NCBI GenBank assembly: GCA_936432065.2 | Contig: OW386285.2 | Location: 169,706,425 to 169,770,424, forward strand | Reading direction: 5' to 3' | Length of the DNA stretch: 64,000 nucleotides | Source: Rutpela maculata | Lineage: Eukaryota > Arthropoda > Insecta > Coleoptera > Cerambycidae | In this document: piece after piece, positions 46,014 to 56,298 of the stretch | Numbering within the stretch: the first letter of the stretch is position 1 | Layout: every line of letters begins with the position of its first letter | Position numbers and translations under genes: made by a program | Notes under the pieces: generated by a model | The model's input: the letters and a program-made list of their open reading frames with translations, nothing else | Databases searched by the model: none | Told to the model about the DNA's origin: nothing

Positions 46014-47239
46014 CATGTGGGCGTGTCGCATGTTACAAGATGTTTTTGCGGGGGGGTTTCAAAGTACCCTGAATTCTATTGGCTAATTCAAACGTCGCGG
46101 GTCGAATGTCGAAAATGCATTAAAACTTTGTTTACATCGCCATTGTTATTTGTGGCTATTTTTGTTTTATTTATGTGTTTCTTAGACTTCCATAACATCC
46201 AGACAATTTTTCTGTTTTCAAAATCGGTAAATAGTGTTTTATATACGATCCCACGTTAGAGAAAGAATGGAATAAATCATTTTGTAGGCAAGTATTATCT
46301 TATTTGTAATTATTCCTCAGGCGTAGTCGTAGGGTTTCAGGTGCTCTCTAAAATAAAATAATATATAAGTAGATAATTATTTTACAGTCTTAATACATAT
46401 TTTTTAATAAAGTTGAATTTGTCTATGAGGCATTTCAGATCTTAGACTAACTAATATTGACTAGGTACTCTTAGTTTTTCAATGCAAATAAAACTCAAAT
46501 AGGTACTGCTTATTAAACCATCAGCTTCTGTATATTGGGTTTAAATTATATAGGTATTGCATGAGATCAAATATGAGTTAATAAACTGATAGTTTAAGTA
46601 GGTAGTACAATTTATTAAGTGTCATAATATATTATATCTATTTTTAATGTTTTAGATTTCTAAAAGAATCGGATGCCCAAAAATAGTGACGGAAAATTGG
46701 ACCAGTTATAGAGACCACAAGATGTATGCAAAACGTCGTTCAATAAAGTAAAGTACTTAGGAAAAGTACCATATTATCTATAGCAAGCACGTTAAATATT
46801 CAGAACACATTCTGTTGGGTAAGTATAATCTACACTACCGATGATATTTTAAAACGTATTGATCAACTGCATGCGACGTTCAATTTTGATTCTATTTCAA
46901 TACAATACAATTACTTTTATGTGACTTTTATGAATGTATAGCATGAATAAATAATAAAATGTTTGTACTTCTGCTCATATAACAGTTGTTGCTTTAAAAA
47001 TTGGTACATTGCAAGATAATAAAGAATATTTCCGAATGACTTATTTTATAAAAAAAATAATCAGGATAATCTTAGTATGGAGTACGAAAAGAAACAAATT
47101 GAAATATCTCAAAAAAAAAGGTGATACAGACAGTAAACATTTTTTTAAAAACAGCTGTTTTGAATTCAATTTAGGTTAACAATGTACATTTCCATGAAAA
47201 TCTGAATGTCAGTTTATACATTCACAATACTTGCTTTAA
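46014..47239. other. hAT-element interior, no gene recognised
   Basis: A plus-strand stretch at 46655-46740 preceded by TTTTAG reads ISKRIGCPKIVTENWTSYRD and could be an exon fragment, but I cannot place it. Nothing else. Confidence 0.3.
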
Positions 47240-47749
47240 TAGCGAGTTTATATGTGCATGGATTTAGTGGCGCCAGTAGATGTTGGCACGCCAGTAAAAA
47301 AATATTGAACGTATAAACAGTTACTGGCGAGAACTGGCGAGCAAGTCTTGACCTTGCATGCAATGATGCAAAAATGTTAGGAATTTCCAACTTTGTGGCC
47401 CGCCAGTACCAAGTTGTACGCCACTATGAAGTAAAATTGACATAAACTTTGAGTTGTCTAGAGACACTATCCTGGCTAGTTACTTGTACTAGTAGCTGGT
47501 ACTGTCGTGAGCAAAAAAAATAGGACAACTATTTTTTCCTAATATAAATCTGTCTCTATTTGCACACTTGCAATGAATTTTGACAAATAACTGACAATGT
47601 CACAAAAATTAATTAGATGTACAAAACTAGATTTTATACGATATAAGACTTGTCCCATTTTTTTTGCGCACAGCAGTACAAGTAACTATACTAATATAAA
47701 TTATTCATCTATAGAATATAAAAATGAGCATTAAGAAAACAACAAATAA

Positions 47750-47911
47750 CAGTGGATTTCTGAGGAAATTACAAAATTTCTTGAATTATATGAAAAAGAG
47801 GCGTGTTTATGGGATGCGCATTTTAATTGTTATAAAAATAGAGAATCTCGAGTAATTGTTCATGAAAAAATAGCAACAACAATGGCGATTGATGGTTTTG
47901 ACAGTGTGAAT
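47750..47911 (+). pseudogene. MADF/Myb-SANT-like accessory protein, first exon
   Basis: Frame QWISEEITKFLELYEKEACL continuing WDAHFNCYKNRESRVIVHEK, the MADF-like pattern FL-x-L-Y-x-x-x-x-x-L-W followed by YKN-x-x-x-R. It ends at a good donor (AAT|GTAAGG). DNA-binding partners of this type are encoded beside Harbinger transposases. The upstream in-frame codon is a stop, so the start is lost or shifted. Confidence 0.6.
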
Positions 47912-47917
47912 GTAAGG

Positions 47918-48154
47918 CTAAGATTCGTTCAATAAACGGTTTCTAAAAAATTCAGGATCTTCTATTGAAAGTTTTAACACTCTTTCTGATGCACCTAAGT
48001 TTTCTCTACTTGCAATCCATTTTCTTAACCAGATACGGTCTCTTTGCTTATCATTTAGTTTATTTTCCACGTTGCTAATCTGTTGAACAATCCCTCATAG
48101 AACATTGCAGCACCCGGTACGAATTATTATTTTCTTTAATTTATTACTTGACAT
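47918..48154 (-). pseudogene. PIF/Harbinger transposase N-terminal remnant
   Basis: ATG at 48154 (MSSNKLKKIII), a stop after 19 codons, then open: NVENKLNDKQRDRIWLRKWI, SRENLGASERVL, LSIEDPEFFRNRLL. It fits the N-terminal R-x-W-x-R-x-W-x-x-x-R-x-x-x-G-A pattern that ends with E-D-P-x-x-x-x-N-x-L in HARBI1-type transposases. The catalytic domain is deleted. Confidence 0.6.
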
Positions 48155-48301
48155 TTTGTCTCAATAACCACCTGCACTCAGAAGTCAAAGAATAAGACTG
48201 ACTAGATAAAATTTAAAATTGTGTGTAAACCTCTACTGGCGCGCAAGTTGGGCTGGCGTGGCAACTGGCGCCAGTAAATTCATGCATGTATAAACCTGGC
48301 A

Positions 48302-50695
48302 TTAGGTACATTTTATGAAAAAGACAAATTATTCATATTATTTGTTAACAAACAATCATTTGTTAAAGCACCGTTTATTAATAATATTTGATTCAAATAT
48401 ATTTGCATTATTTTTTGGAAAGTCATCATCAAATGCAATAGGTAATTATTTTTATCTTTTATTTCTTTTCCGAGACTTTTGTATACTTATATTACATTAA
48501 AAATAATACTCTCTATGTTTTATTTCAGTACCAACCTTTACCACATTGCTTTGAGGATGGTTCATCAGATGATATACATACACAGAGTCTAAGAAGAAGA
48601 GCCAGATGAAGCTCAACATACAAGAAATTACTTTTAGAGCCTGGCGACACTAGAAAAATTAAAAAGCAAAAATTAACATCGTTAAAACAGGAGCTGACAG
48701 TCTTAACTCGCTAAGCTATAATAATGAATTATTACCGAACTAACCGCTAGTAATATTTTCTAATAATGCTAATATACTAGATATGCACTGACAGATTTTC
48801 CAAATTTATTAAGGTACCTATCACCTCTATATATATAACCTTAAAATATTCTAAATTAGTTTTAAAAACATCGATTTCAGTAGAAATTAATTAAATGAAA
48901 AATTATTGTTTTAAAATAAGATTAAATAATATCATCAAATAATTTTCTCGGTTTGACCTAAATGCCACTAGACATTCAGTAAAGATAATGCAAGTGGCTG
49001 TAAAATATGTTGGGTGCATTTCTCAATATAGTATAATGAATTGGTCATTAGATTTTAAATTTTTTGCCTAATTATCAGCCAAGAGAATGTGTTATGTGAA
49101 CAACGCAACTAATTACCATATCTATCGTAGTTTTAAGTTTGACTTTTGGCCCTGCTAGAGAGTATAGTAGAAAATTGTTGTACTTCTCATTTTTCCAAAT
49201 CGCCCCCCTTTGGCACAGAGTACATATACTTTTCATCACTTCGATGAGGATAGTGATGCGAATTTTAGAAACTAAAAATCATAATTGAAGTTATTCTCAG
49301 TCTTGGTGTCATATCTTTAATTTTTGGACAGTATTTATTTGACATTTGAGCGTTACTTAAGAGTACCCAAACCTTTTAGTCTTTTAATATATTGTATATA
49401 GTTTAATTAGTGAATGGGTTTCATATATACCAATTTTTGTAGAGAATAAGTTTTTGTTAACCCAGCTGATATGGATATATGCAGCGATTAAGAATCGACT
49501 CATTTATTGTATTGAAGGTGTATTTGTTAATTATCATAGAATAAACGGCAATAAGTTATAATAACCTAGTATTATTAATTTAACGTATTTATATCTTCTA
49601 ATAAAGAACACGACACTTTTTATATTTTTACTGTTTATTTAATTACTTATTTATAAATTGTTTGTTTTCAGCAACGTCTTTATTAAATTATGATCTAATT
49701 AAGATGTACTTATACTTAATAAAATATCGATACAAAATGTGTTTTAATTCTTACTTTTTTTTGTGAAAAAACATTTTGCCTATAAAACATTTACTTGATA
49801 TGATGATCGACCACGATAACTCAGTCGGTGTACTACATAAAGTACACCGACTGAGCAAGGATAAACTAGTTGGTGTCTATATAGCCCTGGGTTCAAAATG
49901 GCAGCTTGAGATAGCAAATTTTTTTAATGCACGTATGTACTTAACTTTATTAGAATTTATGTGATTTGTGTGAATTATTTTATGTTATTTATGTCACACA
50001 TTACCTACCAATACAAATTATACAATACACACAAGAAAGGGAATACCATCAGTGACTATTTATTACTATTTGAAAAAAAATATGAAAATATATTTTTTTC
50101 CCTCGTGAAAAACAGTAATTTCTAAACCTAAATAATGACTAATAATTGTATTACTAATTTTTGGCAACATCTCTGCTTTATACAATAACAAGTATTTTTT
50201 TTACTATCTAGAAAAGCTAAATTAATATCTCCATTTGCAATTTTCCAGTAGTAGAATATTGTTGTAAAAGTATATGCTTATAAATTCGAAAAAAAATTTT
50301 TACTCGGGCTTAATTTTAAATATCACAATGTTGATTAATTTTATATATTATCTAACATTCAGACCCTTTCGCGAATACACGCCACTGGCAAGGGTCCCGT
50401 ACACAGAAAAATATCCCCCTTCAGCACCCGCGGCTGCCATAGTCAGCGCCGCCTTAGTATACATAACAAACTCTCTATACTTTGGCTAAGATACCGGGTC
50501 TAGGTAATATATGGTCGAAGTGATTTTTCAATCACAACGTAAATCGTTATTGTGATTTTTTTATATCAGTGAATTTAAAACGTGATGTGATCACGACTTT
50601 AATAATACGACGTACGAGAGAAATTGTTAATCGATCTCTAAGCGCGATAAACGGTGAATTAGCTACTTTGGTAATCCGTGCTGCCACAGATATGC

Positions 50696-50697
<2 letters not shown>
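48302..50697. other. AT-rich hAT-element interior
   Basis: 48531-48720 follows a TTTATTTCAG and reads YQPLPHCFEDGSSDD and later KKQKLTSLKQELTVL, perhaps an exon remnant of a helical protein. 50360-50460 is a GC-richer patch. 50488-50545 is the inverted subterminal repeat of the hAT element. No confident gene. Confidence 0.4.

Positions 50698-50698
<1 letters not shown>

Positions 50699-50780
<82 letters not shown>
50699..50780. repeat. (AT)41 microsatellite
   Basis: An uninterrupted AT run of 82 bp. Confidence 0.99.
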
Positions 50781-50783
<3 letters not shown>

Positions 50784-50899
50784 TTGTTTATCCAAATAAC
50801 CTGATGTATGGACACAGAAGACCTATACCAGAAGCGTTTGCACGCATTCAGTAATTTAGTCGAGTAGAGAGACAGTCTAGTAATTTAGTAATTGCTTTC

Positions 50900-51193
50900 C
50901 ACGGTCAATAAACGATACGGTTGCATCAATCAGCAGCTTTAGGACGAGAGAGACGCGGGGGGCGGGAAATCGAATGAAAGAGATAGACATATCTGATTTC
51001 CGTGCAAAAGACAGAGACAAAGATGCTTGTAGTGTCTACAGGTGACGTAGGCTGTAGACCCTACCGGAATCTTTGTCTCTGTCTTCTGCACGGAAATCAG
51101 ATATGTCTGTCTCTTTCATTCGGTTTCCCGCCCCCCGCGTCTCTCTCGTCCTAAAGCTGCTGATTGGTGCAACCGTATCGTTTATTGACCGTG
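50900..51193. mobile_element. 294 bp palindromic MITE, copy 2, 9 bp TSD ATTGCTTTC
   Basis: Same element as 42150-42443 in the opposite orientation, with the same length and ends. TSD ATTGCTTTC at 50891-50899 and 51194-51202. Long palindromic arms with a 9 bp TSD indicate a Mutator-like origin. Confidence 0.92.
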
Positions 51194-51290
51194 ATTGCTT
51201 TCCACTAAATTACTTGACTAAAACACGCTGTCCGCATTGGTCGAGTACGCACCCTTTCATTGGTAAATTGGGGTGACCTTCGGCCATCTT

Positions 51291-51484
51291 GTCGGTGGTA
51301 TTGTCAACCTATAAATCCGCACCTTTCTAAATTCACCGCTGGACGCATTGGTAGATAAAATTCGAAGCTGATTTTGGCTTTGGTTTTCAAAATAGCCAAT
51401 AATATAATGTTATTGCTTACCGGTACGCTCCACCGGTGAATTTAGAAACCTGCGGATTTATAGGTTGACAATAATACCACCGAC
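51291..51484. mobile_element. 194 bp palindromic MITE
   Basis: GTCGGTGGTATTGTCAACCT pairs with AGGTTGACAATAATACCACC at the right end; the arms run about 50 bp. TSD not seen. Confidence 0.65.
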
Positions 51485-51620
51485 ATATGACATATGCGCA
51501 TAAAATTCAATATTGGCGGGAAGGCCAGAGAGTCGTTTCTGGGATCCTATTCTCCAGTCGAGAGAATGATCATTTCGGGAGAAAGGAAAGAGAAAGAAAT
51601 AGGAAACATAATGAAATAAA

Positions 51621-51724
51621 AAGAGAAAAAATACCCCGATTCACTTCTCCTAAGCTGGAGAATAAGATCCCTGGGGACCTATTCTCCAGCTTAGGAGAAG
51701 TGAATCGGGGTATTTTTTCTCTTT
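51621..51724. repeat. 104 bp palindrome with about 44 bp perfect arms
   Basis: Starts AAGAGAAAAAATACCCCGAT, runs through CACTTCTCCTAAGCTGGAGA, a 14 bp spacer, then the exact complement. Frames on both strands are mirror products of the palindrome. The block GGATCCTATTCTCCAG just upstream (51542) repeats part of an arm. Confidence 0.8.
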
Positions 51725-51949
51725 TTAAAAATGTTTTCATTTGCTTATTGTCGAATTCCATATTTTTATTCATATTTCATGCCGAAACGTAAATATTTGC
51801 AATAAAATTGCTAGTATATTTAATCATATAAAATATTTTTAAGCATGGTTTTAGTAGTTAGTTACTTCTGGTATAACAAAAATGTTCCGTCACGACCCTG
51901 CCCCCAATCGCCACATCGCATCGCCAATAAAAGACATGCATAACAAGGG

Positions 51950-52400
51950 CGGATCCAGAAAGGTTACTGGGGGGGGGGGCACTAACATCTACAAAAAATT
52001 TTAGAAATCAGAAGAAAAAAATGTTATCGCCTCATGGGGGGGGGTGCAAATGAAAATCCAAAAAAAAAATTATCGCCCCATGAGGGGGGGGGGGGGTTCA
52101 ACTGAAAAATAAAAAAAAAAAAAAATTTCACCTCATACAGAGAATGCTATTAAAAATGTAAAGATGTAAAGAAAAATTTTCGCTCGCCTCGCAATCTAAA
52201 AAAAATTTATCGCCTTATGGGAGGGGAGGGGTGCAAATGAAACTCCAAAAAAAAATTTTTTTCGAAAATTTCGACTCCTGAAAAAAATGTTTCCCCCCCT
52301 TCGTGCGGAAAAAATTTATCGCCTTGAAAACGTAACAAATACTTTTCTCGGCGGGGGCAATTGCCCCTACTAGCCCCCCGCTACCCCCCTGCTTTACGTG
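51950..52400. repeat. Homopolymer-rich repeat GGGCGGATCCAG
   Basis: Starts GGGCGGATCCAGAAAG and contains long G runs (51970-51980, 52085-52095) and repeated TCGCCTCATG/TCGCCCCATG blocks. It resembles the GGGCGGATCTAGAAAT-ended element at 54595. G-run lengths may be assembly-sensitive. Confidence 0.5.
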
Positions 52401-52634
52401 TTAATACAACATACGGCCGCAGACAATAATCGACTCAAAGTAAATATCGTGAAAGATATATTGGCAAGAGCACGGCTAGGGAACGAAATACGGAAAGTCG
52501 TGATCTCGTCACGCTTTTCTGCCAACTTTACTAACAGTCGTTATCTGTGATTTTTTAATATCAGTGATTAAATCACAGTTCGTGATATATCGCTCATCAC
52601 TAATCTATATCATATATAATATTCTTTAATCTAT

Positions 52635-52881
52635 AGGTGAGGTGCACGTGACGTCACCGTGGAGGTAAAATACTAGCACATCGTTGATAAGAACACGAAA
52701 AGAAGGCCTATTATTATCATTTATTAATTATATTTGACCCACAATATAAACTGTTCACTAGTTTTAAAATAGAAATGTTTTATACAGTTTGAACTTTAAC
52801 AGTTAACCTTAAAATACCGCTTGTTTCCATGGAAACGATGTCAAAAGTGTCAAAAATAAGTCCAGGGTAGTGCACCTCACC
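52635..52881. mobile_element. 247 bp MITE, TIR GGTGAGGTGCAC, TA target
   Basis: GGTGAGGTGCAC at the left and GTGCACCTCACC at the right, with TA at both sides (52633-52634, 52882-52883). An inverted copy of the flank at 55531-55562 lacks it, giving an approximate empty site. Confidence 0.8.
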
Positions 52882-52934
52882 TATGCACTGTGGAGTGGAA
52901 GTGTGGGTACGAATAGCGCGAATGGTACGAATCA

Positions 52935-54023
52935 GGGCTCCTATTTTCAAACTCATGCGTCTTAATCCGTGTGCGAGTACTCGTGCACGAAAATTATTCG
53001 AATACCACTTAAAATCAGGATTTTCAAACATCACCCGATTTTAAAATTATATGCGACTTGAAATTCGTATAAGTAGACTTGACAACATAGCATACGACAC
53101 GGGATGCCAACGTATAGTCCAAAAATCACCAAAATAAATAAATTAAAATTTTGCATAAAATGTCATTTTTCACATTTTGGCATTTTTAACAAATAATGTT
53201 TTAATATTTCAGTGTTAAATAGTGCAATAAAAACAGAAAATTGCATTAGTGCAACAAAGTGATACTTATTGCACTCAAACTGATGCACTATAAAGTGCCG
53301 TTTTTTACACAATCGTAGAAAAAAAATGTTTAACGTTGAACAATGAACATTTGGTCTTAATAAAATTTGCAAAGATAAAAATATACATATATATCAGTGT
53401 CCCGTTTAAGTTGGCCAAATTTGCAGAACAATGTATTTTAGAAAAAACATTTAAAAAGAAGTTATAGGACTTGGAGGGGGCTATTAGACATGCTACTGAA
53501 GTTTTGGGCTCTGCGGATACTGTTTTTCAGAAAAAAAAAACACTGAAGATATTTTTCTGTATTTTGCTAGTTGGGACTTATTATTCTACCACATGAACTA
53601 GTAAATCTCACTTTTTAAATTGAATCAACTTTTAAAAATAGGGTTATACTTAGTAGATTACTGAGAAAATTAGCCTCTGTTTTCACTTTATGTCGAAGAA
53701 ATAGCCAGAGAATATTTTAACTAATAAAGTTGATATTAATATTGTTCTAGGGCTTCTATAGCTGCTAAATTTATCAAATCATTTACTCCTATGATTAAGA
53801 TTAAAACACATTCACATAACCTTCAAATAATCGTCTGTTTTCGCATGCGACTTTCAATTTCGGTTAGCTTTGACCATCCGATGTAATTAAACGGAAATAA
53901 TCGCATACGAATGCAAAAATTATCGTATAATGGAATTTGAAAATACGGTTTTGCTGATTTCGTTCGACAATCAGTAAATCTCGCACACGGAATCGCCTCG
54001 CATGAGTTTGAAAATAGGAGCCC
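52935..54023. mobile_element. 1.09 kb element, TIR GGGCTCCTATTTTCAAACTC
   Basis: 25 bp perfect TIRs, GGGCTCCTATTTTCAAACTC at the left and its complement ending AAATAGGAGCCC. It interrupts GAATCA|GTACATGATACTG; a related uninterrupted copy is at 54958. The target duplication is at most 1-2 bp. No gene in it. Confidence 0.75.
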
Positions 54024-54094
54024 AGTACATATGATACTGTTTCGTATCATGGAATCAGTGGTACGAAACATACGAAATTCGTATGTTTCGTTAG

Positions 54095-54943
54095 GGGCGG
54101 CCCTAGGGCGGTGCGAGCGGTGCGGCCGCACCGGACGCCTTCTTGGGGGGGCGGGGCGCCGAAAATGCAATGATAGTTCGTCTACGTAAAAAATAAAACC
54201 CAAGCACCTTAATATCACTTAACCTTACAACTTCCATTTCCGTGAAAAGATCTATATTCATTTGTTTCAGTATTTAATTATTTACGATGTAAATTTGACG
54301 TATGCCTGTTTTTTTGGGATTTCTCCCCTTTCTTCAAAAATTTATTCGAACTAAAAAAAAATTTTTTTTTCGGATTTCTCCCCTCGTTCTTCAAAAAAAT
54401 CTTTCGAATTTTATCCCCCTGCTCTTCAAACAATTTTTTTGGATAAAAAAAGTCTCGGATTTCTACCCCCCCCCCCTCCCGCTGTTTTTGGAGTAAAAAA
54501 AATAATTTTTTGGATGTAAAAAATGTATGTTATCTTCGGTCTCTATGTACAGCCTAATCACGAATAAGCGATTGCATATTTGGGAGGGGGCGCCCAAGGG
54601 CGGATCTAGAAATTTCAATAATTTTTTTCTCGTCTATAGCGCATGGGACCCATACGAAATATGGGAAATAACATCTAGAGAAGCACTCCTCTAATGGCCC
54701 CTAAAACGTTTTGAAAAAGCAGTTTGCGAAAATTTTTTTCAAAATTCGAGTGCCCCCCCCCCCCCGGAGCCAAGGGACTCCCGTTTAAAATTATTCTTTT
54801 TTGTCATATACATTTTACTTTTCATCAAAATCCAACAATAGGTTTTGGAGTTTATGAAAATATTTTCATTATTCCGCCCTTGGGGGCGCCAAAATAAGAT
54901 CTGGCACCACCTGAAAAATTTGCAAGGGCCGTCCCCTGCGAAT
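54095..54943. mobile_element. GC-ended element AGGGGCGGCCCT with nested hAT MITE
   Basis: AGGGGCGGCCCTAGGGCGGT at the left and GGGCCGTCCCCT at the right. Interior with C/T runs (54380-54480). Contains the 288 bp element at 54595-54882. TSD not clear. Confidence 0.6.
54595..54882. mobile_element. 288 bp hAT-type MITE, TSD GGGGCGCC
   Basis: CAAGGGCGGATCTAGAAATT at the left and CATTATTCCGCCCTTG at the right. GGGGCGCC flanks both sides (54587-54594, 54883-54890), an 8 bp TSD as in hAT. Confidence 0.8.
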
Positions 54944-55100
54944 AGTACGAATGGTACGAATCAGTACATGATACTGTTTAGTATCATGGAATCAGTGATA
55001 TGAAGTATTACGAATCGTACGAATCTCTCGATACGAATCTTTTCTTGATACGGATTTATTTGGTACGAATCCTTAAAAATAGTCGAATCGCCCAACTCTA

Positions 55101-56200
55101 ATAGAGGTGGGTAGTACTCGTATGATTCGTATCATTGGTACGAACCCTTGCAGTGGTACGAATGGTACGAATTCCACAAAAATAAAAGATTCGTACATTT
55201 CGTATCGCCGATACGATTGATACATTTCGTATCACCGATACGATTGGTACGAATATGGAATTTCGGTACCGGTATTGCGATGTGATACTGAGCCAGCTGT
55301 ATGAGGTTAAACTCTTTTTAAGGATTCGTACCAAATGAATCCGTATCAAGAAAAGATTCGTATCGAGAGATTCGTACGATTCGTATCACTGATTCCATGA
55401 TACTAAACAGTATCATGTACTGATTCGTACTATTCGTATGTTTCGTACCACTGATTCCATGATACGAAACAGTATCATGCACTGATTTGTACCATTCGTA
55501 CTATTCGTACCCACACTTCCACTCCACAGTGTTCAGCACAGATTATAGAATATTATATGTGGTGTTAGTTAGGGCCAGAGTATTATAATGTTATATTAAC
55601 CGTACAGTTTAAACTTTTAGGACTTCGAGCACCTTCTATTACATTAATAATTTCGTCGTCGTCATTAGACATCAGTATAAAGATAGATAGATAGCGTTTA
55701 TTTAACCATATTATATACATATTTGTACATTTGTAGCAAGTCAACTAAACAAGAAACAATAACAAAAATGTAATGGGTAATATATATATCACAGATTTAT
55801 TTGTAATTAGTACGTTGCGTATAAAATGCATGCTATCTTGCAGTAGGTCCATTGATAATAATCATATAGTAGGAAATAATCATATTACATATAAAAACAG
55901 AGAATTTTTTCAATTATGAGATTATGGAGTATTTTAAAATCTGAAATCTCCAGTTTAAACGTGCGGTCCCCATCCACCGTTTGAAGTTTAACCTTATACA
56001 GCTGGCCCAGTATCGCATCGCAATACCGGTACCGAAATTCCATATTCGTACCAATCGTATCGGTGATACGAAATGTATCAGTCGCATCGGCGATACGAAA
56101 TGTACGAATCTTTTATTTTTGTGGGATTCGTACCATTCGTACCACTGCAAGGATTCGTACCAATGATACGAATCATACGAGTACTACCCACCTCTACAGA
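55101..56200. mobile_element. 1.1 kb foldback, TIR TAGAGGTGGGTAGTACTCGT
   Basis: Left arm 55101-55325 and right arm 55983-56200 are inverted copies (GGTACGAATGGTACGAATTC, TTTCGGTACCGGTATTGCGA). Rich in TACGAAT/GATACGA units. The 5' part overlaps the end of the neighbouring foldback, so the nesting order is not resolved. Confidence 0.7.
55677..55910 (-). mobile_element. LINE 3' end fragment, (TCTA)n tail
   Basis: AGATAGATAGATAGCGTTTATTTAA is the complement of a LINE 3' UTR ending in TCTATCTATCT. Only about 200 bp remain; no coding part. Confidence 0.55.
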
Positions 56201-56298
56201 CCAGGCCCTGACGATTGAGGTTAGGATAGTAAGTGTTTATAATTAATTTTCAGACATTAATTTTTGTCGTAAAAGATTCATATAATTATGTAATTGAA

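Larger units (their letters stand above)
47240..48301. mobile_element. 1.06 kb PIF/Harbinger remnant
   Basis: The inverted ends share GTTTATA, TGCATG and TTTA.TGGCGCCAGT (47240-47290 against 48235-48301). The likely target is a TWA triplet (TAA left, TTA right). Inside are the N-terminal parts of two genes pointing at each other (47750-47911 plus, 47918-48154 minus). The last codons of the two are only 6 bp apart, so an internal deletion removed both 3' halves. Confidence 0.7.
45961..52602. mobile_element. 6.6 kb hAT-type element, 8 bp TSD ATCTATAT
   Basis: TAGTGATGGGCGATATCGTG at the left, and TGATATATCGCTCATCACTA at the right, with ATCTATAT at 45953-45960 and 52603-52610. The left subterminal part (TCGACCATATATTATCTAGA) recurs inverted at about 50495-50520. 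From there to the right end is terminal DNA interrupted by an (AT)n tract, a Mutator-like MITE and further repeats. No hAT transposase was found; the long middle holds a Harbinger remnant and AT-rich DNA. Confidence 0.8.
52886..55531. mobile_element. 2.6 kb foldback of the TACGAAT family with nested elements
   Basis: CACTGTGGAGTGGAAGTGTG at the left and its complement at 55512-55531. Both arms lead into arrays of TACGAAT, GGTACGAAT and GATACTGTTTCGTATCATGG. Two elements sit inside (52935-54023 and 54095-54943). The arm similarity continues outward to AATATTCT near 52615 and 55555. Confidence 0.75.

Noticed and set aside
46655..46740. Possible exon ISKRIGCPKIVTENWTSYRD
   Set aside because: Could not be matched to a domain (THAP and hAT considered) and has no partner exon.
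48531..48720. Possible exon after TTTATTTCAG with DGSSDD and a basic helical end
   Set aside because: Contains a stop (RRAR then stop) and no recognisable family; may be a decayed accessory gene.
51487..51792. 101-codon plus and 67-codon minus frames
   Set aside because: Both cross the perfect palindrome at 51621-51724 and are products of it.
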